Shown here: one piece after another, positions 43,624 to 52,842 of the stretch
How the letters are laid out: each line of letters opens with the position of its first letter
Numbering within the stretch: position 1 is the stretch's first letter
Origin: Pseudoflavonifractor sp. Marseille-P3106
GTDB lineage: Bacteria > Bacillota > Clostridia > Oscillospirales > Oscillospiraceae
Assembly: GCA_900169975.1 (NCBI GenBank)
Contig: LT827121.1
Location: forward strand, 124,001-188,000
Length of the DNA stretch: 64,000 nt
Direction of reading: 5' to 3'
Position numbers and translations under genes: made by a program
The notes under the pieces: generated by a model
Databases searched by the model: none
Seen by the model: the letters and a program-made list of their open reading frames with translations, nothing else
What the model was told of the DNA's origin: nothing

Positions 43624-46092
43624 TTATTTGGCGGCCGCCGGGGCCGCCGTGTGGATGGTGAGATGGTTTTCATCGTTCCGGTTTTTCCGGAACAGCAGGA
43701 AGAGAAGTCCTGTCAGGCAGAGTGCCGCGGCCAGAGTGCCCGGGCCAAAGGGGACCTGACCCAGGATCAGTCCGCCCAGCTGGTAGGTCATCAGAGACGC
43801 CGCGTAGGCGAACCCGCACATGTAGCCGATGGCGGCAAAAGTCCACTTGGCGCTGTTCATCTCCCGCTTGATGGCGCCCATGGCGGCAAAGCAGGGGGCG
43901 CACAGCAGGTTGAAGATCATAAAGGAATAGGCGGCCAGCGGGGTGTAGGCCCGGGCGATTTCCAGACTCAGGTTGCCGGAATAGAGAACGCCGAAGGTAG
44001 AGACCACCTCCTCCTTGGCGATGAGGCCGGTGAGGGTGGCCACGGCGGCCTGCCAGGTGCCGAAGCCCAGCGGCGCAAAGAGGAAGGCGATGCCGGAACC
44101 CACAGCGGCCAGCAGGGAATGGTCGTTGTTCTCCACCATGCCGAATACGCCGTCCACATAGCCGAAGCCCTGGAGGAACCACAGAAGGATGGAGGAGGCC
44201 AGAATGACCGTGCCCGCCCGCTTAATAAAGGACCAGCCCCGCTCCCAGGTGGCCCGCAGCACGTTGCGGGCGGCCGGGACGTGGTACGGGGGCAGCTCCA
44301 TGACAAAGGGGGCCGGATCGCCGGAAAAGCCCCGGGTCTTTTTTAGGATAATGCCCGAGAGAATGATGGCGGCCACTCCGATGAAGTAGGCCGACACGGC
44401 CACCAGGCCGCTGCCGCCGAAGAGTGCCCCGGCAAAGAGGGCGATGATGGGCATTTTTGCCCCGCAGGGGACAAAACAGGTGGTCATGATGGTCATGCGC
44501 CGGTCCCGTTCGTTTTCAATCGTCCGGGAGGCCATGACGCCGGGAACGCCGCAGCCGGAGCCCACCAGCATGGGGATAAAGGACTTGCCGGACAGGCCGA
44601 ACTTGCGGAAGATCCGGTCCATAATAAAGGCCACCCGGGCCATGTAGCCCACATCCTCCAGCAGAGACAGCATCAGGAAGAGCACCAGCATCTGGGGCAC
44701 GAAACCCAGCACGGCGCCCACACCGCCGATGATCCCGTCCACGACCAGACCGGAGAGCCAGTCGGCGCATCCAACAGACTCCAGCCAGTTTCCCACAGCC
44801 GCGGGGATCCCATTGATCCATGTGCCGTAATCGGCGGGATCCGGCTCGGTTACGGACAGGGCGGAGGTAAAGTCTGCGGCGGCTATGGTCTGCGTCGTTG
44901 TCTCGCCGCTTTCGTCGTCATAGAAATAGACCTCGGTCTCCAGATCTCCGGTCTGAGCAAGAAACGCATCCAGTACGGCCGGCTCCGGCATTCCCGTCTC
45001 CCGGGCCTCGCTGAAGGCAGAGACGTCCACGCCCGCCGCCTCTGCGGCGGAGAGGTATCCGTCAATGACGGTGCTTGCCTCCTCATAGGCCCCCTTGTCA
45101 TCCTCATAACCGCTGCCGCCCGAGAGGAACCAGCCGTCACCGAAGAGCCCGTCGTTGGTCCAGTCTGTGGCCCAGGTGCCCACGGTGCCGATGGCGATGT
45201 AGTAGACCAGGAACATGACCAGCGCGAAGATGGGCAGGGCCAGCACCCGGTTGGTGACGACCCGGTCGATCTTGTCGGAGGCCGACAGGGCATGTGAAGG
45301 GGATTTTTTCCGGACCGACCGCTCCACCACCCCGCTGATGTAGGTATAGCGCTGATTGGTGATGATGCTCTCGGCGTCGTCATCCAGTTCCCGCTCGCAG
45401 TCGGCGATATGCTCCTCCAAATGGGCCCTGAGCGTTTCCGGCAGATCCAGTTCGGCCAGGACTTTCTCGTCCCGCTCGAAAACCTTGATGGCGTACCAGC
45501 GGAGATAGCGGCCGTCCACTCGGCCCTCCAGGGACTCCTCGATGTGGGCGATGGCGTGCTCCACGCTGCCGGTGAACACGTGGGGGTGCTCCCCGGACTG
45601 CCCGGAGCGGGCCGCCGCCATAGCCTGCTCGGCGGCCTGCTGTCCGCCCTCCCCTTTGAGGGCGGACATGGGAACCACCGGGCAGCCCAGGGCGCCCCCC
45701 AACCGGTCCAGATCCACCTGATCCCCGTTTTTCTGCACCAGGTCCATCATGTTTACCGCCACCACCACCGGAAGGCCCAGTTCAATGAGCTGGGTGGTGA
45801 GATAGAGGTTGCGCTCAATGTTGGTCCCGTCCACGATATTCAAAATGGCGTTGGGCTTCTCGTTCACCAGATAACCCCGGGCCACCACCTCTTCCAGCGT
45901 GTAGGGCGACAGGGAGTAAATGCCGGGCAGATCCTGAATGACCACGTCTCTGTGGCCCTTGAGCCGCCCCTCCTTTTTTTCCACCGTCACGCCGGGCCAG
46001 TTGCCCACATACTGGTTGGAGCCGGTCAGGGCATTGAACAGCGTGGTCTTGCCGCAGTTCGGATTGCCCGCCAGCGCGATCTTCCACTCCAT
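43624..46092 (-). CDS. feoB: Ferrous iron transporter FeoB with enlarged loop
   Basis: FeoB imports Fe2+ under anaerobic conditions. The 822-residue protein has a G-domain (GNPNCGKTTLFN at 9-20, DLPG 54-57, NMMD 114-117), a helical spacer and the membrane domain with two Gate motifs (GCGVPGVMASRTIE and the later PCFAAMGAIKRE region). Between the first membrane helices (about 322-425) is an insertion of roughly 100 acidic residues, likely external and absent from typical FeoB of 650-770 residues. It follows two feoA genes. Confidence 0.95.
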   Translation of the reverse strand: MEWKIALAGNPNCGKTTLFNALTGSNQYVGNWPGVTVEKKEGRLKGHRDVVIQDLPGIYSLSPYTLEEVVARGYLVNEKPNAILNIVDGTNIERNLYLTTQLIELGLPVVVAVNMMDLVQKNGDQVDLDRLGGALGCPVVPMSALKGEGGQQAAEQAMAAARSGQSGEHPHVFTGSVEHAIAHIEESLEGRVDGRYLRWYAIKVFERDEKVLAELDLPETLRAHLEEHIADCERELDDDAESIITNQRYTYISGVVERSVRKKSPSHALSASDKIDRVVTNRVLALPIFALVMFLVYYIAIGTVGTWATDWTNDGLFGDGWFLSGGSGYEDDKGAYEEASTVIDGYLSAAEAAGVDVSAFSEARETGMPEPAVLDAFLAQTGDLETEVYFYDDESGETTTQTIAAADFTSALSVTEPDPADYGTWINGIPAAVGNWLESVGCADWLSGLVVDGIIGGVGAVLGFVPQMLVLFLMLSLLEDVGYMARVAFIMDRIFRKFGLSGKSFIPMLVGSGCGVPGVMASRTIENERDRRMTIMTTCFVPCGAKMPIIALFAGALFGGSGLVAVSAYFIGVAAIILSGIILKKTRGFSGDPAPFVMELPPYHVPAARNVLRATWERGWSFIKRAGTVILASSILLWFLQGFGYVDGVFGMVENNDHSLLAAVGSGIAFLFAPLGFGTWQAAVATLTGLIAKEEVVSTFGVLYSGNLSLEIARAYTPLAAYSFMIFNLLCAPCFAAMGAIKREMNSAKWTFAAIGYMCGFAYAASLMTYQLGGLILGQVPFGPGTLAAALCLTGLLFLLFRKNRNDENHLTIHTAAPAAAK

Positions 46093-46113
46093 GGTCCATC
46101 TCCTCCTCTAGAA

Positions 46114-46127
46114 TTAGCAACGGCTAA
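46114..46127 (-). promoter_or_regulatory. DtxR-like half-palindrome upstream of feoB
   Basis: TTAGC-AACG-GCTAA has perfect five-base arms and resembles the metal-repressor boxes at 46629 and 46658. It lies in the 66-base gap between feoA and feoB, so feoB may have its own iron-regulated promoter. Confidence 0.55.
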
Positions 46128-46158
46128 CTGTGCCGCAAAAGAAAAATGCCGGCCGAGG

Positions 46159-46380
46159 TCACTCCACCTCGATCATTCCGGCATCGGCCTTCCGCACCGA
46201 GAGCTCATAGCCCCGGACGCTCAGCTCCATGGGGTCACCCAGGGGGGCCACCTTTCGGATGTGGAGCTCCACTCCCTTGGTGATCCCCATGTCCATGATG
46301 CGGCGCTTCACCGGTCCCTCGCCGTGGAGCCGAACTACGCGGGTGGTCTCTCCCACCTTACTGTCCCGCAGCGTTTTCAT
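46159..46380 (-). CDS. feoA: FeoA-family iron transport accessory protein
   Basis: This 73-residue SH3-like FeoA protein shows VKRRIMDMGITKGVELHIRK and DPMELSVRGYELSVRKADAG, the family core. FeoA acts at the cytoplasmic face with FeoB. It lies 15 bases after another FeoA-like gene, giving two feoA genes followed by feoB. Confidence 0.93.
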   Translation of the reverse strand: MKTLRDSKVGETTRVVRLHGEGPVKRRIMDMGITKGVELHIRKVAPLGDPMELSVRGYELSVRKADAGMIEVE

Positions 46381-46395
46381 CCATGTATCCTCCTC

Positions 46396-46605
46396 TCAGA
46401 TCAAAATCCGGTTGGCCATGCTTCTGTCCAGCGCCACCCGGCTGTCTTTCACCTGTATGATCAGGCCCCCCGCCAGTTCGCTGACCACGGTGACCACGCC
46501 GTCCACCACAAATCCCAGCTCCGCCAGATGGCGGCGAATCTCATCTTTTCCGGTGATCTTGCGGATGATCACAGATTCACCGGGCTTTGCCATGGTAATC
46601 GGCAT
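46396..46605 (-). CDS. feoA: FeoA-family protein, first gene of the feo operon
   Basis: This 69-residue FeoA paralogue has IIRKITGKDEIRRHLAELGF, VDGVVTVVSELAGGLIIQVK and DSRVALDRSMANRILI. Its sequence is distinct from the second FeoA. AGGAGGGAATTCAG precedes the ATG. It is the first gene after the metal-repressor boxes. Confidence 0.92.
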   Translation of the reverse strand: MPITMAKPGESVIIRKITGKDEIRRHLAELGFVVDGVVTVVSELAGGLIIQVKDSRVALDRSMANRILI

Positions 46606-46628
46606 CTGAATTCCTCCCGTCTTTAAAA

Positions 46629-46675
46629 GTTAGCCTAAACTAACTGCTTCTGAATGAAGTTTACCACTGCTAACT
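46629..46675 (-). promoter_or_regulatory. Two DtxR/IdeR-like operators upstream of the feo operon
   Basis: GTTAGCCTAAACTAAC (46629-46644) agrees closely with the DtxR box TTAGGTTAGCCTAACCTAA. A second imperfect copy, AGTTTACCACTGCTAACT, is at 46658-46675. Position directly upstream of the first feoA indicates iron-dependent repression by a DtxR-family regulator. Confidence 0.78.
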
Positions 46676-46682
46676 CTGCTTG

Positions 46683-47897
46683 TCAAGCATTTTTTGTACC
46701 TGACTTTTCCTGCGGATGAACGGGGGAACAAGCCGCGGGGAAGAGCGTTGAAGGGGACTGAGAATGGTTCCGGGGCCTGTTCCGGGGATAGACCGCCACA
46801 GCCAGGAGCACAGTGACGGGGACCGCCAGCACGATGCCGAAGCTGCCCGAAAGGCCCTGCATCACGGCAATGCCGATGTTGTTGGAGTTGATGATCTGGA
46901 GCAGGGGGAGGTCATAGGCGTAGTCCAGCACCAGCATGGAGGCACTGGAGCCTGCAAAGGCCAGGATGAGGGTGTTGGAGTCGGTGCCCATCAGATCCCG
47001 GCCCACCCGCATTCCCGCCTGAAACAGCGCTCCTCGGGAGAGGGCGGGGTTTTGGTCGTAGATCTCCCGGATGGCGCTGGAGATGGACATGGCCACATCC
47101 ATCACCGCCCCCAGGGAGGAGATGAGCAGTCCGGAAAAGAGCAGTCCGCCCACCTGGATGTCCCCGGCGCTGGCCAGGGTCATGAGGCTTTCGATGTCGG
47201 AGACGTTCCAGCCGGTGATGCCGCTGGCGGCGGAAAAAAGGGAAGCCGCCGCCCCGGCGATGACCACGCCGGACACCGTGCCTCCGACAGCCACGGCGGT
47301 CTTGGGGGTGGGGCCGCCGATGAGCCAGAGGGTGACCAGCGTGGTGACGGCGCAGACGAACACCGCTGTCCAGAAGGGGGACCAGCCCCGCCCCACCATG
47401 GGCAGGTAAACAAAGAGGATGCACAGAAATGTGAAGGCAAGCCCCAGCGCCCCCTTTACACCCTGCCGCCCGCCCACCAGACACAGCGTCAGCAGATAGA
47501 GTCCGGCAAAGAGGAGCAGTACCCCGCCCCGGTCGGGAGAGTATACGGCGGTGACGGTGGAATCTCCCGCCACGCTCTGGATGAGGATCACCTTCATCCC
47601 GACAGTGCATCCGGCTCCGAAGAGATAGCCCGAGCTGCTGGTGGTGACCTGCTCGGTCCCCGCGCGGACGCCGGAGGTCATTTTCACCAGAACGCGCTGT
47701 TCTCCGGAGCGGGTGCCGTCGCTTTGGAGATTGTCCTGAAGGATCTCGGTGACAACGCCGGTCTCAAAGCTCTGCCCCGCGCGGGAGACCAGAGGGATCT
47801 TCCCGGCGGAGTTGAGCCAGAGGACGAAAAGAAGGAAAAAGGCGGTGAAGATCAGCGGGAGGCCCCAGCGGAGCAGGGGCTTGGAGGGATGAGACAT
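46683..47897 (-). CDS. YibE/F-family membrane protein
   Basis: This 404-residue membrane protein (PF07907) has an N-terminal helix (about 12-30), an external domain (30-125) and about eight further helices, including the family block SAGDIQVGGLLFSGLLISSL GAVMDVAMSISSAI and GTDSNTLILAFAGSSASMLV. Function in the family is unknown; transport is suspected. The far C-terminal ~25 residues are hydrophilic. It has no obvious operon partner. Confidence 0.88.
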   Translation of the reverse strand: MSHPSKPLLRWGLPLIFTAFFLLFVLWLNSAGKIPLVSRAGQSFETGVVTEILQDNLQSDGTRSGEQRVLVKMTSGVRAGTEQVTTSSSGYLFGAGCTVGMKVILIQSVAGDSTVTAVYSPDRGGVLLLFAGLYLLTLCLVGGRQGVKGALGLAFTFLCILFVYLPMVGRGWSPFWTAVFVCAVTTLVTLWLIGGPTPKTAVAVGGTVSGVVIAGAAASLFSAASGITGWNVSDIESLMTLASAGDIQVGGLLFSGLLISSLGAVMDVAMSISSAIREIYDQNPALSRGALFQAGMRVGRDLMGTDSNTLILAFAGSSASMLVLDYAYDLPLLQIINSNNIGIAVMQGLSGSFGIVLAVPVTVLLAVAVYPRNRPRNHSQSPSTLFPAACSPVHPQEKSGTKNA

Positions 47898-47966
47898 GGG
47901 CGGGTGCTCCTTTCCGAGCCGCGCGGGCTGCGCGCCCCGCGGAGAATGATCAGATGAGGAGGGAAA

Positions 47967-48000
47967 GGCCCTCTCCTCCCACCGAGGGGGGAGAGGGCCC
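47967..48000. terminator. Terminator-like hairpin after the phosphoesterase gene
   Basis: GGCCCTCTCCTCCC pairs with GGGGGGAGAGGGCC around ACCGA. On the minus strand it follows the metallophosphoesterase stop by about 55 bases and is trailed by a short T run. Confidence 0.75.
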
Positions 48001-48055
48001 TGATCTGGGATTTTTGAAAGAGAGGACAGAATGGGGACTGCCCCTTCGGCGGGCC

Positions 48056-49924
48056 TTACAGGCTCACGCCCAGGGTGGAGAGGAAGCTGGCGGGGACGTA
48101 GTAGTTGTTGTTGGAGAGCAGGGCGGGCGTGGTGACGCTCCTGCCGTCCACGGTGAGGTTCAGGGTGACGGCGCTGCCCTCGGCAGAGCCGGTGGGCTTG
48201 TAACCGGTGTAGGCGGTCTTGGTGGTCACCTTCACGCCGCCGTCCCAGTTCACATCGAAGGCGTTGGAACTGGCGGCCAGGTCACGCAGGCGGTAGTAGG
48301 TCTGGCCGCCGGCGGTCAGAGAGGAGGCGGAAACAACGGGCTTCTGCTCGTTGGCGGGCTGGGAGGGGTCCTTCTTGATGGTAAAGGTCTCGTCGATCTT
48401 TTCCGCCTTGCCGTCGTCAGTGATCTGATAGGTGTCGATGGAGAAGGCGTCTGAGGTCATGGAGATGACGGAGTAGCTGGGCAGCCAGTTCTGGCTGCGG
48501 CTGGCGATGTAGTCCTGCTGGGCGGAGATCAGCTCATAATACTTGGAGCCGGAGGCGGAGTTGGCGGACATGTACAGGGTGCCCTTGGGGTTGGTCACGG
48601 TGTTGCCGCTGGCGCTCTCGATGGTGTAGCAGTAGTTGTCGGCCTGGAAGGCGGATTGGGCGGCGGCCCCTTCCGCGTCCTCAGGGGCCAGGGGGATCTT
48701 GGCGCCGTTCTGAGTGTTGTAGGCGTGGTCCCAGTCGTAGTCGGTCTTTTCCGCGTTGAGCTGGAACTCGTAGGTGCCGTGGGTCTGGCCGTCGCCGTAG
48801 AGCAGCTTGGAACGGGTGTAGGTGTGGTCGTGGCCCTGGAGCACCACGTCGATGTCGTTGCGGTCAAAAATGGGGGTGAGCTGGGTGCGGAGGATCATAC
48901 CGTCTGTGTCGGAGTGATCCAGGCCGGAGCCGTAAATGTCCTGGTGGATGGTCACCACCCGCCAGGCGGCGTCGGGAGCGGAGGCCACAGCCTCCTCAAT
49001 GGCCTTTGCGTGCTCGGCCACATTGTAGTTGTTGGTGTTGAGCACGATGAACAGCCCCGCGCCGTAGGTGTAATAGTAGTCGCCGCCCGCCTGGGTCTTG
49101 CCGTAGTCGGTGGCGTTGGGGTTGTTGAAGTGGTAGAAATAGTCGGCGTTCAAAGAGTCGTGGTTGCCGATGGTAGTGGCCACGGGGATGGACTGGAGCA
49201 CAGGGGCGGAGAGATATCCGGCATACTCCTCCTCCTTGGCCTTGCCGGTCTTGTTCACCTGGTCGCCGGCGGAGATGATGAAGCTCACGTCGGGGTTCTG
49301 CTGTGTGGCCACGGACAGGGTCCTGGCCCAGGCAAAGGCGTCGTTCCGGGCGGCGGTGTTGGCCGCGCCGGAGCTTGCCGACAGCTTTTCGCCGTTTTGA
49401 GGCTGGCCCTTGGAGGCGCCGATCTGGGGATCGCCCACGTAGAGCATCTTGACGGAGGAGAAGCTCTTGGCCTGATACTCTCTGACATCAGACTGGACAC
49501 CGTTTTTCTCCACGGTGTAGAAGTAGTTTGTATTCTCCTTCAGACCGGTGACGGTGACGTGGTTATAGACATACGCCGCGCCGCCGGTCAGGCTGGCGTC
49601 CACGTCGGCGGACACGCCGGTGAAGGCGGTGAGGGCGTCCTTGTTGGTGCCGAAATGGACCACGGGAGTGGCGGTCTTGCCGGGCTCGACTTTGGAGTAC
49701 CAGGCAAAATTCAGCTCGGTCTCGTTTTTGCCGGGGGTGAGGGAGACCTGGGTGTAGTCGCCGGAGAGGGTCTCCCACCCGTTGACCCATGCCTGCCACT
49801 GGGCGCTGTCGCCGGTGACACTGGAATCATTGTAGTGGACGGTGGCGGCCAGAGCTGCGGGGAAGGCCCCCACGGCCAGGGTGCCGGCCAAGACACCGGC
49901 CAGGACATTTTTGTGAAGCTTCAT
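48056..49924 (-). CDS. Secreted purple-acid-phosphatase-like metallophosphoesterase
   Basis: This 622-residue exported protein has a signal peptide (about 1-26), an N-terminal fibronectin-like domain (about 60-145), and a calcineurin-type catalytic domain with the metal motifs GDPQIG, SAGDQVN, IGNHDSLN, VVTIHQD and QGHDHTYTRS. The C-terminal ~95 residues are a copper-amine-oxidase-like stalk domain (RLRDLAASSNAFDVNWDGGV then NNNYYVPASFLSTLGV). It probably hydrolyses extracellular phosphate esters. The ATG at 49924 follows AAAGGAAG. A larger reading frame upstream has no signal peptide. Confidence 0.88.
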   Translation of the reverse strand: MKLHKNVLAGVLAGTLAVGAFPAALAATVHYNDSSVTGDSAQWQAWVNGWETLSGDYTQVSLTPGKNETELNFAWYSKVEPGKTATPVVHFGTNKDALTAFTGVSADVDASLTGGAAYVYNHVTVTGLKENTNYFYTVEKNGVQSDVREYQAKSFSSVKMLYVGDPQIGASKGQPQNGEKLSASSGAANTAARNDAFAWARTLSVATQQNPDVSFIISAGDQVNKTGKAKEEEYAGYLSAPVLQSIPVATTIGNHDSLNADYFYHFNNPNATDYGKTQAGGDYYYTYGAGLFIVLNTNNYNVAEHAKAIEEAVASAPDAAWRVVTIHQDIYGSGLDHSDTDGMILRTQLTPIFDRNDIDVVLQGHDHTYTRSKLLYGDGQTHGTYEFQLNAEKTDYDWDHAYNTQNGAKIPLAPEDAEGAAAQSAFQADNYCYTIESASGNTVTNPKGTLYMSANSASGSKYYELISAQQDYIASRSQNWLPSYSVISMTSDAFSIDTYQITDDGKAEKIDETFTIKKDPSQPANEQKPVVSASSLTAGGQTYYRLRDLAASSNAFDVNWDGGVKVTTKTAYTGYKPTGSAEGSAVTLNLTVDGRSVTTPALLSNNNYYVPASFLSTLGVSL

Positions 49925-50057
49925 CTGTCTCTTGACTTCCTTTCGCGTTGTCGTTTTGGAATGCAGGGACAGTGTAGCATTCAAAAAGCAGGAAAACAAT
50001 GGACTTTTCCAAACATTTACAATGTGTTGACCAAAGTGGGACAAAGGGAGTAAAAAA

Positions 50058-50093
50058 GGGCCCCCGGACACGCGGCTGCGTGTCCGGGGGCCC
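50058..50093. terminator. Terminator between two secreted-protein genes
   Basis: GGGCCCCCGGACACGC pairs with GCGTGTCCGGGGGCCC around GGCT, a 16-bp stem. On the minus strand it is followed by TTTTTT, so it ends the upstream DUF4358-type gene. Confidence 0.92.
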
Positions 50094-50105
50094 TGAGGGA
50101 GAGAA

Positions 50106-50989
50106 TTACTGCGCCTGGGAGACGGCGGCTTCAAACAGCTCCACCGCCTTGTCCACATCGGGGGAGATGATGAGCATGAGGTAGTCCCCGCTCTCCACCA
50201 CCCGTCCGGCTTTGGCCATGGCCAGGGGGTCGGGCAGGTACTGCTCGAAGGACTGCTGGATGGCGGCACGGTGCGCCTCCAGCTCGGCCTTGGCAGCGGC
50301 CTTGTCGGCCCCCTCGGCCAGCTTGCCGATGACCACGCTGTCGGCCCGGACCATCATGGAGGAGAAGCAGACCAGCTCTGTGTACCGGGCGGGGTCGATC
50401 CCCAGGAAGTCCTTGAGCTCGGCATCGGTGTTCTTCTGGGAGGAGGCCATTTCCGTGGCCTCGATGATCTCCCGTGCCAGCTTCACCAGGGGAGTGCCGT
50501 TGGGGGTGGTGATGAAGATCTCTTCGCCGCCTTCCGTGTCGTTCAGGGCGACGGTGTAGCCGGACAGGCCGGCGATGACGCTGACGGGCAGGAAGGTGAC
50601 ACCGTCGGTGACGGTGGCGGTGACGCCCTCCAGCGCGGCGTCGTCCACCATAACGGAGCCGTCCGCAAAGTTGACACGGATGCGGTGAGCATCCAAAGAA
50701 AAGAGACCCTGGTTTTCCTCCTGGAACCAGTCGGCGCAGCCGTAGTCGGCCTCAGCCACCAGACGCATGGGGAGAAGGGAGGCCGCGGCGGCGGGGAGGG
50801 CGGCATGGGGAGAAGGGAGGCCGCGGCGGCGGGGAGGGCGGAGGTATCCAGCTTTACACCGTTGACGGTGATGGCCGCAGAAGGGGCCGCGGGGGCGGTG
50901 GCAATGAGCAGGTCCTCCGCCAGAGCGGCGGGGGCCAGAGAGGCGGCCAGCGTGAGCGCCAGGGCCGCGGAGCCGATGCGTTTCATCAT
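50106..50989 (-). pseudogene. Secreted stalk-domain/DUF4358-like protein, disrupted by a 38-bp tandem duplication
   Basis: The N-terminal frame starts at 50989 (MMKRIGSAALALTLAASLAP, a signal peptide) and the C-terminal frame ends at 50106. They are joined only if one copy of a 38-bp direct repeat (50766-50803, 50804-50841) is removed; 38 is not divisible by three. The repaired product would have 281 residues: signal peptide, stalk domain (RIRVNFADGSVMVDDAALEG then FLPVSVIAGLSGYTV) and a DUF4358-like C-terminus (GIDPARYTELVCFSSMMVRA then SFEQYLPDPLAMAKAGRVVE). As sequenced, translation terminates near 50543 in an alternate frame. Confidence 0.82.
50766..50841. repeat. 38-bp perfect tandem duplication
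   Basis: Two identical 38-base units, each starting CATGGGGAGAAGGGAGGCCG, lie head to tail inside the secreted-protein gene. They shift the reading frame by two bases. Being perfect, the duplication is recent or a sequencing/assembly artefact. Confidence 0.95.
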
Positions 50990-51104
50990 GGGTGAGATGT
51001 CTCCTTTGTCGGTAATTGTATGCCCGCGGGGGCATCTGTTTTCTTTGGACGCTCCTCCGGGCAAAAAGTTCCCAAAAGAAGAAAAATTTTTTCTTCTGCC
51101 GCCG

Positions 51105-51581
51105 TCACTTGCTGACCGGGGCAAAAACCGCGCCTGTGAAGGCGGCCAGGTCCCCGGGAGAGAGGGTCACCTGCCGGCCCACCTTCCCCGCGGAGACCGT
51201 CATTTCCGGGAGGGTTTCCGCGCTGGCGTCAATGACCGTGGGAAAGCGCTTTTTCATGCCCACGGGGGAACAGCCTCCGTGGATGTACCCGGTGAGGGGG
51301 AAGAGCTGGGCCTGCTTGATCATCTCAATGGACTTCTCTCCGGCGGCCCGGGCGGCCGCCTTCAGATCCAGCTCCCGCTCCACCGGCACCACAAAGACGT
51401 GGTTTCGCTTGGAGGCCCCCACCGTCACCAGAGTCTTGAAGCAGGTCTCGGGGGACACCCCCAGCCGCCGGGCGGCGGTGACGCCGTCCAGAGCGCCGTC
51501 GCTGACGTCGTATTGGTGGGGGACATAGGGAACCTTCTTCTGATCCAGAAGCCGCATCACATTTGTTTTTTCTTCTGCCAT
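51105..51581 (-). CDS. ybaK: Cys-tRNA(Pro) deacylase YbaK/EbsC family
   Basis: This 158-residue protein removes Cys mischarged onto tRNA-Pro. It has the YbaK fold signatures KTNVMRLLDQKKVPY, DGVTAARRLGVSPETCFKTL, VPVERELDLKAAARAAGEKS, MIKQAQLFPLTGYIHGGCSP VGMKKRFPTVID and the terminal SPGDLAAFTGA. The ATG at 51581 follows GAGAGGTGTTTCCACG. It is divergent from the M42 peptidase gene. Confidence 0.93.
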   Translation of the reverse strand: MAEEKTNVMRLLDQKKVPYVPHQYDVSDGALDGVTAARRLGVSPETCFKTLVTVGASKRNHVFVVPVERELDLKAAARAAGEKSIEMIKQAQLFPLTGYIHGGCSPVGMKKRFPTVIDASAETLPEMTVSAGKVGRQVTLSPGDLAAFTGAVFAPVSK

Positions 51582-51651
51582 CGTGGAAACACCTCTCACT
51601 TTGTGGTAAACTATATGGGCATTATAGACCCAGTAAGGAGGAATTTCAAAT

Positions 51652-52698
51652 ATGAAGTGGGATGTGACCCCCTATCGGGATACCGTGATGGAATACGCCA
51701 AGGCCCTTTTGAGCCAGGACAGCCCCAGCGGCTTTACCCTCCGGGCGGTGGAGGCCGCCGAAAATCTGGCCCGGGGGCTGGGCTACGAGACCCGCCGCAG
51801 CCGGAAGGGGAACCTCACCATTCTGGTGCCCGGCCGGGAACATGAAAAGAAGGTGGGGCTGTGCGCCCATGTGGATACCCTGGGACTGATGGTCCGCTCG
51901 GTGACCGCCGACGGAAAGCTCCTCATCACCAAAGTGGGCGGGCCGCTGCTGCCCACTCTGGACGGAGAGTACTGCCGTATCTATACCCGGGACGGGAGAG
52001 TGTACACCGGCACCATCCTCTCCCTCTCTCCCGCGGCCCATGTGGAGGACGACGCCGGCACCCGTCCCCGGGACGAGCAGAGCATGGCCGTGCGGGTGGA
52101 CGAGGTGGTGTCCACCGCGGAGGATGTGGCCGCGCTGGGCATTGCCCCCGGCGACTACGTCTGCTATGATCCCAAGACCCTGGTGACCCCCTCCGGCTTT
52201 TTGAAGTCCAGGTTCCTGGACGACAAGGCCAGCGCCGCCTGCCTGCTTACCGTGCTGAAGATCCTGAGGGATCTCGGGCAGCTGCCCCGGTATGACGCCG
52301 AGATCACCTTCACGGTCTACGAAGAGGTGGGACACGGCGGAGCGACCTTCTCCGAGTCTCTGGACGAGCTGCTGGCGGTGGATATGGGCTGCATCGGCGC
52401 CGAGCTCACCTGCACCGAGGAGCAGGTCTCCATCTGCGCCAAGGACTCCGCCGGGCCCTACGACTACGCCATGGTGACCCGGCTGGTAGAGCTGTCCCGG
52501 GCCAACGGGGTGGACTATGCGGTGGACGTCTATCCCCACTACTCTTCGGATGCCGCCGTGGCCTGGAAGTCCGGCCGGGATCTCCCCGCCGCCCTCATCG
52601 GCCCCGGCGTCCACGCCTCCCACGGCATGGAGCGCACCCACTGGCATGGACTGAAGGCCACGATGGAGCTAGTGGGCCTGTATCTGGACTGCGAATAA
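51652..52698 (+). CDS. M42-family metallopeptidase (glutamyl aminopeptidase/endoglucanase-like)
   Basis: This 348-residue cytoplasmic metallopeptidase has the M42 metal and catalytic pattern: GLCAHVDTLGLMV, FLDDKASAACLLTVLKIL (bridging Asp), FTVYEEVGHGGA (catalytic Glu-Glu) and the C-terminal HASHGMERTHWHGLKATMEL. The ATG follows AGGAGGAATTTCAAAT. Its last 66 bases are duplicated 210 bases downstream, beyond a structured insert. Substrate specificity among M42 enzymes cannot be told. Confidence 0.92.
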   Translation: MKWDVTPYRDTVMEYAKALLSQDSPSGFTLRAVEAAENLARGLGYETRRSRKGNLTILVPGREHEKKVGLCAHVDTLGLMVRSVTADGKLLITKVGGPLLPTLDGEYCRIYTRDGRVYTGTILSLSPAAHVEDDAGTRPRDEQSMAVRVDEVVSTAEDVAALGIAPGDYVCYDPKTLVTPSGFLKSRFLDDKASAACLLTVLKILRDLGQLPRYDAEITFTVYEEVGHGGATFSESLDELLAVDMGCIGAELTCTEEQVSICAKDSAGPYDYAMVTRLVELSRANGVDYAVDVYPHYSSDAAVAWKSGRDLPAALIGPGVHASHGMERTHWHGLKATMELVGLYLDCE

Positions 52699-52699
52699 G

Positions 52700-52842
52700 G
52701 GAGCCCGTGCGCTCCATGGTCCCGCCGAAGGCGGGTCAATTTCGGAGCGAAGGGGAGAATTGCCGCAGGCGGAATTCACTTCCGCCGAGGATGGGAAGAG
52801 GATACGGGGCCCCCGGGGGGATGTCCCATCCCCCCGGGGCGT
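52700..52842. mobile_element. Structured ~143-bp insert between two copies of a gene end
   Basis: The insert carries CCGCC-GAA-GGCGG near 52722-52735 and a perfect 13-bp hairpin CCCCGGGGGGATG/CATCCCCCCGGGG (52811-52839). It separates two 66-bp copies of the M42 gene end. It looks like a small non-coding repeat element that was inserted or recombined into this locus; no transposase is present. Confidence 0.55.
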
